DNA of 64,000 nt from the NCBI GenBank assembly GCA_024460105.1, contig JANFXS010000003.1:310001-374000 (forward strand), written 5' to 3'. The DNA comes from Anaerotignum faecicola (lineage in GTDB: Bacteria > Bacillota > Clostridia > Lachnospirales > Anaerotignaceae). Numbering within the stretch: position 1 is the stretch's first letter; every line of letters begins with the position of its first letter. Both the position numbers and the translations under genes were made by a program. Under the pieces are notes generated by a model. That model did no database searches. It was not told where the DNA came from and saw only the letters and a list, made by a program, of their open reading frames with translations. This document shows positions 19,153-27,273 of this stretch, piece after piece.

Positions 19153-19353
19153 ATGTAGTATCTCCTAAGACAAGCAGATGTTTTTACAGTTGCTGTTTTA
19201 TTATTTTATTACATAAAATAAATTGCATACGCAAAACTAACGGCATACAAACCTTTGCAAATTAGTATCTTTCTGTTTTGCATTTGGAATTATAACCGGA
19301 AATTATCAGCATAATAAATTCAAAATGTTTACTTTGTATGAAAGGAGTTTTAT

Positions 19354-20151
19354 ATGACAACTTTTTCGCCATTGGCGCTTGCCCTTATGGGTACGGGATT
19401 TACATTTTTTATGACTGCGCTTGGTTCGGCAATCGTTTTTTTCTTTCACGATGAAATTAAACCGAATATACAAAGAGTTTTTCTTGGTTTCGCTGCCGGC
19501 GTAATGATAGCCGCGTCAATATGGTCGCTTTTGAATCCCGCCATAGAAATGGCCGAACAACAGGGAAAAATCGGCTGGATACCGGCTGCCGGAGGATTTA
19601 TAATCGGCGGGGCATTTTTAATGATACTTGATAATATACTTCCGCATCTTCATCCCGGCAGTGATAAACCGGAAGGGCTTCCATCCCCTCTCAGCAGAAC
19701 AATAATGCTTGTGCTTGCCGTTACGCTTCACAATATCCCCGAAGGGCTTGCAGTAGGCCTTACATTCGGTATGGCTGGATACGGCGAACCGGCAGTAACG
19801 CTTGCCTCCGCGATTACTTTGGCCGTTGGCATGGGGCTACAGAATTTTCCCGAAGGCGCCGCTATTTCTCTGCCTTTAAAAAAAGAGGGGTTTTCAAATA
19901 CACGATCATTCATTTATGGCGCCTTATCAGGCATTGTAGAACCGGTTGCAGGCATTGTGGGAGTTCTGCTGATAGGCGTTGTATCGACAATGCTTCCATG
20001 GCTGCTCTCTTTCGCCGCCGGAGCAATGATATATGTTGTCGTTGAAGAGCTCATACCTGAAGCGCATCTTGGGGAGCATTCACATTCGGGAACTATCGGA
20101 GTTATGTTTGGTTTTCTTGTTATGATGGTGCTTGATGTAGCGCTCGGCTAA
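19354..20151 (+). CDS. ZIP family divalent metal transporter
   Basis: A 265-residue transporter of the ZupT/GufA-like ZIP group that moves Zn2+, Fe2+ or Mn2+ into the cytoplasm. About eight membrane helices. The paired metal-binding motifs in helices 4 and 5 are HNIPEG (126-131) and QNFPEG (163-168), with the His/Asn/Glu ligands present, and a His-containing loop LPHLHPGSD lies just before. A late EELIPEAHLGEHSHSG stretch is also typical. Start ATG follows AAAGGAG. It lies between a manganese-regulated exporter and a MerR regulator, which suggests but does not prove a metal-homeostasis neighbourhood. Confidence 0.9.
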   Translation: MTTFSPLALALMGTGFTFFMTALGSAIVFFFHDEIKPNIQRVFLGFAAGVMIAASIWSLLNPAIEMAEQQGKIGWIPAAGGFIIGGAFLMILDNILPHLHPGSDKPEGLPSPLSRTIMLVLAVTLHNIPEGLAVGLTFGMAGYGEPAVTLASAITLAVGMGLQNFPEGAAISLPLKKEGFSNTRSFIYGALSGIVEPVAGIVGVLLIGVVSTMLPWLLSFAAGAMIYVVVEELIPEAHLGEHSHSGTIGVMFGFLVMMVLDVALG

Positions 20152-20181
20152 ACCGAATTATGTCACAAATATAAAAATCAA

Positions 20182-20210
20182 TTGATAATAGTTCACTAAA
20201 ATGTTATAAT
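20182..20210 (+). promoter_or_regulatory. predicted sigma-A promoter of the MerR-family gene
   Basis: TTGATA, 17 bases, TATAAT; 75 bases before the start codon. Normal 17-base spacing, unlike the stretched 19-base spacing of classical MerR targets. Confidence 0.65.
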
Positions 20211-20284
20211 CTATTTAAAAAATATTTATAATGGATTTCATTTAACTAATAAGAATTTTCAGCTGACATTAAAGAGGTGGAAAA

Positions 20285-21196
20285 ATGACAGACAAGCAAT
20301 TTTACACAATCGGCGAAGTTTCCGAACTGTGCGATATCTCCTCGAAAACACTCAGATATTATGATACAATTAACTTAATTGTCCCTCAGCAGAGGGATAC
20401 CGACAATAATTACAGATACTACACAAAGGATCAGCTTTTAACAATCCTTACAATTAAAAACCTCAGACGCTTCGGTTTTTCACTTAAAGAAATAAACGAA
20501 ATTATTTCAGCCGGAAACCCTCAGCTTATTGAAAGTTCAATTGAAAAGAAGCTTGTCGAAATAAAAGAAGAAATTTATGAAATGACGCTTCAATATACAG
20601 AAGGGCAATATTTTTTGCAAAGATTAAAAAAAGGTGTAAATATATTAAAAAATCATGACAAAGTTAAAAACTACCGTCATGACGGCATGATACTTGAATC
20701 CCTGCCCGAAATAAACTTATTTTTTAACAGGCAAATTATGAAAAACTATAAAAACGCCGAAATGAGCCTTGATCGCTGGCGGGATATAATCAGTGAAGCC
20801 GCAAAACGCCGGTTAAAAGTCTGCGGTTCTATATTTGTAACTTTTTTAAATGAAAATCCTCTTGATAAATTCCTTCTCCAAGACAGTTTTGTAGAATTTG
20901 CAATACATGTTGAAAACAGTATACAAAACAGTCCTGAATTTCGCAAACTCGGTTTTCCTCTCGCACTGACAATGATACATATAGGGCCTTACAATACAAT
21001 ACTTAATACATATGTCGAAATGATTAACTGGATAAAATCGAATAATTACGAAATATGCGGCTATTGCACAGAGGAATTTATAATTTCGCCTCTCGATGTA
21101 GCAGACGAAGCAAGCCATATAACAAAAATATATATACCAGTAAACAAGATACCGGAATTTTCTCCTTGCACGAAAAAGAAAAATAAAAAGGCATGA
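20285..21196 (+). CDS. MerR family transcriptional regulator with effector-binding C-terminal domain
   Basis: A 303-residue regulator. The N-terminal 70 residues form a MerR winged helix: FYTIGEVSELCDISSKTLRYYD, then the NNYRYYTKDQLLTILTIKNLR wing and GFSLKEINEII. A helical dimerisation segment follows (about 80-120). The remaining 180 residues resemble the GyrI-like/BmrR-type ligand domain, with PLALTMIHIGPYNTI and a final DEASHITKIYIPV strand. BmrR-type regulators sense bulky drugs or metabolites and activate efflux genes. Start ATG lies after AGAGGTGG. No cysteine cluster for metal sensing is visible, so control of the adjacent ZIP gene is not supported. It is monocistronic, with promoter and terminator. 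Confidence 0.85.
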   Translation: MTDKQFYTIGEVSELCDISSKTLRYYDTINLIVPQQRDTDNNYRYYTKDQLLTILTIKNLRRFGFSLKEINEIISAGNPQLIESSIEKKLVEIKEEIYEMTLQYTEGQYFLQRLKKGVNILKNHDKVKNYRHDGMILESLPEINLFFNRQIMKNYKNAEMSLDRWRDIISEAAKRRLKVCGSIFVTFLNENPLDKFLLQDSFVEFAIHVENSIQNSPEFRKLGFPLALTMIHIGPYNTILNTYVEMINWIKSNNYEICGYCTEEFIISPLDVADEASHITKIYIPVNKIPEFSPCTKKKNKKA

Positions 21197-21199
21197 TAT

Positions 21200-21243
21200 A
21201 AAAAATCCAGATTTCTATCATAAATTAGAAAGCTGGATTTTTT
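21200..21243 (+). terminator. terminator of the MerR-family gene
   Basis: AAAAAATCCAG ... CTGGATTTTTT with an inner TTTCTA/TAGAAA pairing. A second hairpin CTGCCG/CGGCAG at 21254-21279 without T run follows. Confidence 0.8.
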
Positions 21244-21351
21244 CAGCATAGAACTGCCGCACACGGGTATATACGGCAGCCTATGTTATTAATTGCGCCG
21301 TATGGTTGAAGGGTAAATATACAGCGCCAAGCCAAGCGTTTTTTATTTAAA

Positions 21352-21813
21352 TTAGTTTTCTTCTTTCTTTCCTGCTACTTTAAAAAGCCACTGCCCGGAT
21401 TTGTCACATGCAAGCCCCAATATAATACCGCAGAGTATTGACGGTATTATCATAGGATCTCCGTTAGCTGCAAATGTTGAAAATGATCCGAAAAATGTTC
21501 CGGGTATATACGATAACAGTTTAACTTTATTCTGTACGCACATTAAATATGTCGCAACTATAGTAACAATAATGCTTGCAAAGGGGAATGTCAGTATCCC
21601 TCCAAGCTTAATTGAAATCATAGCGTAAGCAACGCCGCTCATAGTACAGCATATGCATGATATTACGCCCTTTAAGCCTTTATCAGGGCATGCAAAATAA
21701 GATGTGCATCCTGAAAACCCTGCCCAGCCTAAAAACCCGATAATACCTGCCGCCCATGTCCATGCTCCGCATAAAATTGCAGTTGTCAAGCCCAAAGCCA
21801 CAATACTACTCAT
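21352..21813 (-). CDS. DUF1097 family membrane protein (YcdZ-like)
   Basis: A 153-residue hydrophobic protein with four or five membrane helices. AAGIIGFLGWAGFSGCTSYFACP near residue 22-44 and the later cysteine-rich CISCTMSG-like stretch (ISCICCTMSGVAYAM) match DUF1097, whose function is unknown. It is the last gene of the dihydropyrimidinase operon, 29 bases after the dihydropyrimidinase stop. Position suggests a role in uptake or release of the pathway's substrate or product, but that is inference only. ATG follows AAAGGCGGTG. Confidence 0.75.
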   Translation of the reverse strand: MSSIVALGLTTAILCGAWTWAAGIIGFLGWAGFSGCTSYFACPDKGLKGVISCICCTMSGVAYAMISIKLGGILTFPFASIIVTIVATYLMCVQNKVKLLSYIPGTFFGSFSTFAANGDPMIIPSILCGIILGLACDKSGQWLFKVAGKKEEN

Positions 21814-21842
21814 ATCACACCGCCTTTATGGGTTACATTAGG

Positions 21843-23222
21843 TTACATTATTTCGCCAATACCGCGTTTAATATATTTGCCGCGTTTTTCTTCACCGACA
21901 TATTCGCCGTTTTCGGCAATAATATCGCCCCTTGATAACGTCATTACTGGATATCCTTCAAGTTCAAATCCTTCATATGATGTATAGTCAACGTTTTCAT
22001 GCATCATTGATTTCGTAATTGTAACTTTCTTTTCAGGATCAAATATAACAATATCGGCGTCGCTTCCAACTGCTATGGTACCCTTCTGAGGATACATTCC
22101 GTATATTTTAGCCGGATTCGTAGATGTAACCTCAACAACTTTCTGTAATGAGAGGCCATGTTTAGGTCCATATGTAAACATAAGAGGAATCCTTGCCTCA
22201 ATTCCCGGAGCGCCGTTTGGTATTTTTGCAAAGTTGTCAATGCCAAGGCGTTTTTGTTCTAAGAAGAACGGACAATGGTCTGTAGCTACAGTCGATATAA
22301 CGCCGTCTTTAATCTGTTTCCAAATATAATCCCAGTTTTTCTTATCCCTTAACGGAGGGGACATTACATATTTTGAACCGCCGAAGTCTGGTTCCTCATA
22401 ATTATCTTCTGATAAAAGAAGATACTGAGGGCATGTTTCAGCCATAACTTTAATTCCTTTGTCCCTTGCTTCTTTGATCCTGGAAATAGATTCCTCGCAT
22501 GTGTTATGCACAATCATAAGAGGGGCGTTTGTCATTTCCGCAAGCTTGATAGCCCTGTTGGCCGCTTCGCCCTCGCATTTTGCAGGCCTTGAAACGGCGT
22601 GATATTTAGGTTCGACTTTTCCTGCCGCCAAAAGTTCTTCTGTTAAATGTTTGATTACATAGTAGTTTTCGCAGTGAACGCCAACAAGCGCATGACATTC
22701 CGCTGATTTTTCCAATATCTTCATAAATGCTTCGTCATCAACGCGCATTCCGTCGTAAACCATATAAACTTTAAAGCTTGTTACGCCTTCTTCCATCATT
22801 TCAGGAATTTCTTTAATGGCATTATCGTCGCAGTTTGTTATAGCAATATGGAAACCATAATCGATACAAGCTTTTTCCGCTTTTTCTTTCCATATCCTGA
22901 GCGCGTCTGCCAAAGTGCCGCCGCCCGGCTGAACGGAAAAGTCAATAACGGCTGTTGTGCCGCCTATTGCAGCCGCCTTTGAACCGGTCTGGAAATCATC
23001 GCTGGAAAACGTTCCGCCGAAAGGCATATCCAAATGTGTATGCGCGTCAATACCGCCCGGAATAACGTATTTATTTTTTGCATCTATTACTTTTGCGGCA
23101 TCGTCGCCTATAGCTGTAGAAATCTCAACAACTTTGCCGTCTTTAATACCGATGTCGGCCTGATAAATATCAGAAGCAGTTATAATAGTACCATTCTTAA
23201 TAATTACATCGTATTTGCTCAT
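21843..23222 (-). CDS. hydA: dihydropyrimidinase / D-hydantoinase
   Basis: A 459-residue cyclic amidohydrolase that opens the ring of 5,6-dihydropyrimidines or 5-substituted hydantoins to N-carbamoyl amino acids. The binuclear metal site is complete: His61 and His63 (DAHTH), the carbamylated Lys151 (TSFKVYMVYD), His183 (GVHCEN), His239 (IVHNTCEES) and Asp315 (ATDHCPF). Length is typical. It lies 87 bases after two hotdog genes and a CoA transferase on the same strand. No dihydropyrimidine dehydrogenase and no beta-ureidopropionase gene is near, so the usual reductive pyrimidine pathway is not shown here; a hydantoin or dihydropyrimidine-like compound remains possible. Start ATG follows AAAGGATG. 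Confidence 0.92.
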   Translation of the reverse strand: MSKYDVIIKNGTIITASDIYQADIGIKDGKVVEISTAIGDDAAKVIDAKNKYVIPGGIDAHTHLDMPFGGTFSSDDFQTGSKAAAIGGTTAVIDFSVQPGGGTLADALRIWKEKAEKACIDYGFHIAITNCDDNAIKEIPEMMEEGVTSFKVYMVYDGMRVDDEAFMKILEKSAECHALVGVHCENYYVIKHLTEELLAAGKVEPKYHAVSRPAKCEGEAANRAIKLAEMTNAPLMIVHNTCEESISRIKEARDKGIKVMAETCPQYLLLSEDNYEEPDFGGSKYVMSPPLRDKKNWDYIWKQIKDGVISTVATDHCPFFLEQKRLGIDNFAKIPNGAPGIEARIPLMFTYGPKHGLSLQKVVEVTSTNPAKIYGMYPQKGTIAVGSDADIVIFDPEKKVTITKSMMHENVDYTSYEGFELEGYPVMTLSRGDIIAENGEYVGEEKRGKYIKRGIGEIM

Positions 23223-23309
23223 ACAATCATCCTTTCATAAACCAGATAATAAAATAAAATTATAACAGCAGCTATTTCAAATGCGTATTAAACGCATTAT
23301 CCATCATTA

Positions 23310-23699
23310 TCATTCACGCGGTTCATACCAGAATACAGCCGAGGTAGATAAAACAGGTTTCTCAAGTACATCGATAGAACTTTCAAATTCCGGATTTTCA
23401 GGTATTTCCGCTATTTTAAACGAACGGCATTCAATCCTTGCCGCCTTTCCCTTAACTTCCGTAATTCTTGCTATAAACTCCAGATAATCTCCGGCAAAAA
23501 CAGGCGAATGTAATCTGACAGTTTCGACTTTTATACACCTTGCTGTCTTTCTGAAAGCTTTTGCCATTATCCTTTCAGCCAAATCTCCCATATATGTAAT
23601 AGACCTTGCGCCGTTTACAACTCCGCCGCCATAAAATACATCTCTGTCCGACATCCTATAGCGCATAGTTTCCGTAAATTCTTTTATTTCCTGATCCAT
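23310..23699 (-). CDS. hotdog-fold protein, beta-aminoacyl-CoA ammonia-lyase-like (subunit B)
   Basis: A 129-residue hotdog protein. It resembles the 3-aminobutyryl-CoA and beta-alanyl-CoA ammonia lyases of amino-acid-fermenting clostridia and fusobacteria. Residues 14-33 (YRMSDRDVFYGGGVVNGAR) keep the motif with the DxxYxGxxVNGA pattern, and 63-74 (LHSPVFAGDYLE) the second one, but the GDVxTEL...DGD segment of those enzymes is replaced by GDLAERIMAKAFRKTAR. ATG at 23699 follows GGGAGG by ten bases; an upstream TTG that overlaps the preceding gene is less likely. It sits 22 bases after its partner gene. A thioesterase or MaoC-like hydratase activity is an alternative. Confidence 0.75.
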   Translation of the reverse strand: MDQEIKEFTETMRYRMSDRDVFYGGGVVNGARSITYMGDLAERIMAKAFRKTARCIKVETVRLHSPVFAGDYLEFIARITEVKGKAARIECRSFKIAEIPENPEFESSIDVLEKPVLSTSAVFWYEPRE

Positions 23700-23721
23700 T
23701 TTATATTCCTCCCATAAATTA

Positions 23722-24165
23722 TCAGATTTCAAACCATGGATCGTTTACAATACCGTCAGGCTGGACGCCCCTTTGCAAATGTTTTTTTACAACAAGCGTA
23801 ACTTTCCCTTCAGTAATAAGTTTAGGCTCGTCATAATAAAAAATATCGCTGTCTTTCGCGCCTTCGATTCCAAGCCTTTTTGCTTTAGTAGCAACTTTAA
23901 ACGTTTGTATAAGGCATGTTCTTGAAGTATTTCCTATATTAAGCATAGTTGCTTTAAAATTAAGCATATCTCCTACATAAACGTCTTCAAAAAATTTAAC
24001 GTCGTCATATCCAAGACACAGCGACTCATCGCCGTCGTTTAATATCATAAGTTCCGTTTCAACGTCGCCTATAAAGTCAAACTGCCTTCCTATGGGAACT
24101 ATGCCTTCGGCATTATTGGCGTCGGCCGTTGTCATATTATAGCTCAAAAAAGCTTCCCTTCTCAT
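23722..24165 (-). CDS. hotdog-fold protein, beta-aminoacyl-CoA ammonia-lyase-like (subunit A)
   Basis: A 147-residue hotdog protein homologous to its downstream neighbour and to beta-alanyl-CoA/3-aminobutyryl-CoA ammonia lyases. It keeps IGDVETELMILNDGDESLCLGYDDV (32-56) and VYVGDMLNF, both strong family matches, and the later GNTSRTC...FKVAT strand. The N-terminal active-site region is altered: DANNAEGIVPIG where active relatives have a His/Tyr-Gly-Asn-Leu-Val-Asn-Gly type sequence. Two subunits with complementary losses suggest a heteromeric enzyme. It lies 16 bases after the CoA transferase and belongs to the same unit. Confidence 0.75.
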   Translation of the reverse strand: MRREAFLSYNMTTADANNAEGIVPIGRQFDFIGDVETELMILNDGDESLCLGYDDVKFFEDVYVGDMLNFKATMLNIGNTSRTCLIQTFKVATKAKRLGIEGAKDSDIFYYDEPKLITEGKVTLVVKKHLQRGVQPDGIVNDPWFEI

Positions 24166-24181
24166 AAAAATACTCCTCCGA

Positions 24182-25360
24182 TTATAAAATTCCTTCCTTT
24201 TTCATTTCTTCCATTTCTTCGTCTGTAAGTCCGAAAACTTCCTTATTGTGCTGGCCCAAAAGAGGAGCCGGCGTATCTACGCTTCCCGGAGTTTTTGAGA
24301 GTTTTACAGGGCATCCCTGAAAATACATATCCCCTATTGTCGGATGCTCCATATGCACCATCATTTCCCTTGCTTTAATATGCGGATGATCAATAGCTTC
24401 CTTCATATCCAAAACCGGGCCGCACGGAATTCCCGCTTTGTCAAATATATCCTCTATTTCTTTTTTTGTACGTTCCTTTGCCCATTGCCTTATACCCTGC
24501 TGCAAACCGTTTTTATAATTCTCGCATCTCAAATCGTTAGTCAAATATTTAGGATCATTAATCCATTCGGGCCTGCCGATCTCATTGCAGAAAATTTTAA
24601 ACAATTTGTCGTTTCCAACGCCTATTGATATAAATCCGTCCTTTGCCTCATAGATGTCAAAAGGCGCAATAGAAGGATCAATATTTCCTTGGCGCTGCGG
24701 TATAACATTTTTCATTGTCGTTATTACAATAGCGTTTTCAAGCAGACTGAAAAGCGTATCAACCATTGAAACGTCAACCTGTTGGCCTTCTCCCGTTTTT
24801 TCTCTGTGATATAAAGCCATTAAAATCCCTACGCACAGATAAATGCCCGTAACATTATCTCCTACTGAGGATCCTACCTTTGTAGGTACATTTTCCGGAA
24901 ACCCTGTCAAATTTACCATACCGCTCATTGACTGGGCAACAATATCATAGCATGGGCGGTTCGAGAGGGGGCTGTTTTGTCCAAACCCCGAACCCGATGC
25001 ATATATTATCTTTGGATTTATTTTTTTGAGCGTTTCATAATCAACTTTTAGTTTATGCGCTACTCCTGCCCTGAAATTTTCTACAACCACATCTGCATCC
25101 TTAACCATATTATAGAAAATTTCACGCGCCTTTTCGTTTTTTAAATTTAGGGTAACGCCTTTTTTATTTCTGTTTAAGAAGGCATAAAACCCGCTTTCAC
25201 CGCTTTTTTCATCAATAGGTCCCCACGTTCTGCATTGATCCCCTTCAGGAGGTTCAAATTTTATTACATCAGCCCCGTTATCAGCCAAAAGCGTTGTACA
25301 AAAAGGGCCGTTATACGCATGTGTCAAATCCAACACTCTTAATCCCTTTAATGCCTTCAT
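24182..25360 (-). CDS. CaiB/BaiF family (class III) CoA transferase
   Basis: A 392-residue family III CoA transferase that moves CoA between two carboxylic acids. Family marks: LKGLRVLDLTHAYNGPFCTTLLADNGADVIKFEPPEGD at the start, VVENFRAG (92-99), YDIVAQSMSG, and SSVGDNVTG with Asp168 in the position of the catalytic aspartate that forms the acyl anhydride. The family covers formyl-, carnitine-, bile-acid- and succinyl-CoA transferases, so the substrate is open. ATG at 25360 follows GGAGG by seven bases; the frame is open upstream but without a site. First gene of the dihydropyrimidinase operon, which suggests it activates the ring-opened product or its deaminated acid. Confidence 0.9.
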   Translation of the reverse strand: MKALKGLRVLDLTHAYNGPFCTTLLADNGADVIKFEPPEGDQCRTWGPIDEKSGESGFYAFLNRNKKGVTLNLKNEKAREIFYNMVKDADVVVENFRAGVAHKLKVDYETLKKINPKIIYASGSGFGQNSPLSNRPCYDIVAQSMSGMVNLTGFPENVPTKVGSSVGDNVTGIYLCVGILMALYHREKTGEGQQVDVSMVDTLFSLLENAIVITTMKNVIPQRQGNIDPSIAPFDIYEAKDGFISIGVGNDKLFKIFCNEIGRPEWINDPKYLTNDLRCENYKNGLQQGIRQWAKERTKKEIEDIFDKAGIPCGPVLDMKEAIDHPHIKAREMMVHMEHPTIGDMYFQGCPVKLSKTPGSVDTPAPLLGQHNKEVFGLTDEEMEEMKKEGIL

Positions 25361-25911
25361 AAATGTTCCTCCAAATATTAAGCATAAATCACTTTTAATA
25401 TTTTTCAATACTTTTTTATAAATTATTTGTAACTTTTAATTTATTTAATTTCATTATAGGCTATACTATATATAGAAAGTAAATAATAACTTTTGATTTT
25501 TATTATTTTTTTTATCAAATTATTTCATAAACTATCCCACGGCAGAACTTAAAATACGCCTGCAACCGCTAATTAAAAATATGTATTAAGCCGATATTCT
25601 TCTTAAAAATCCATGTTTATATATGTAATCCCTATATTTTTAATGTATTTAATCTATATATATAATTAAAATCATACGAAAAAACATTCCCCCAACTGTA
25701 ATGTTTTACAACCTCAATTGTTCATAAATTCCACTGTTCCAAGACAATATGCTTTACGCCTCATACCGCATACTTCCTTTCCACACCAATTAATTTTTAA
25801 ATTCCCATTTAAAATAATATATCAAGCTTAATATCAAAATTATTTATCTGACGTTTATGCAATAATGCGTACATTTCTCAAATATACAGCTATTCTCATA
25901 TTTTTTATTTC
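25361..25911. other. long gene-free stretch upstream of the catabolic operon
   Basis: No gene supported on either strand. A TATAAT on the minus strand near 25453-25458 and a TTGAAA-like hexamer nearer the gene are possible promoter parts for the CoA transferase operon; neither has a convincing partner at 17 bases. Confidence 0.4.
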
Positions 25912-25964
25912 AAAAAAAACCGCCTCTTGACTAAAAAATTCTTTTTTGTCAAAGAAGCGGTTTG
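25912..25964 (-). terminator. terminator of the gapA transcript
   Basis: On the minus strand CAAACCGCTTCTTTGAC pairs (imperfectly) with GTCAAGAGGCGGTTT, followed by TTTTT; about 100 bases past the gapA stop. Confidence 0.75.
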
Positions 25965-26066
25965 AAAATCATTGTCATAGCAAGGTATGGCTTAATTATT
26001 CATAATTCATAAGCCTACTGGCACTTTGCTTATATCTTTTCATATGCGCATAACATAAATTTTAAA

Positions 26067-27086
<1,020 letters not shown>

Positions 27087-27160
27087 CTAAAATTTTATTT
27101 TTACTTTAAATATGCTATCCACAGATATTTTTAAAAAACCAATCCACAAATACCATATTG

Positions 27161-27259
27161 TCAGCAGTTTTTTCTTGCTAAATTTACAATAGAGAACGCT
27201 AAAAGCGCAGCCGAAACCGCTAATGACACTGAACTTAAAACTAAAGCAGTAACTTTCAT
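27161..27259 (-). CDS. 32-residue single-span membrane peptide
   Basis: The frame reads MKVTALVLSSVSLAVSAAL, then LAFSIVNLARKNC. Residues 3-27 form one hydrophobic helix and the C-terminus is basic (ARKNC), so it would insert with an outside N-terminus or as a short anchor. GGAGG is placed seven to eight bases before the ATG, as good as at any large gene nearby. It lies 14 bases after the purL stop and upstream of gapA on the same strand. No family recognised; too short for homology alone. Coding status is inferred from the ribosome binding site, hydrophobic pattern and spacing. Confidence 0.6.
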   Translation of the reverse strand: MKVTALVLSSVSLAVSAALLAFSIVNLARKNC

Positions 27260-27273
27260 TAATATGCCTCCTT

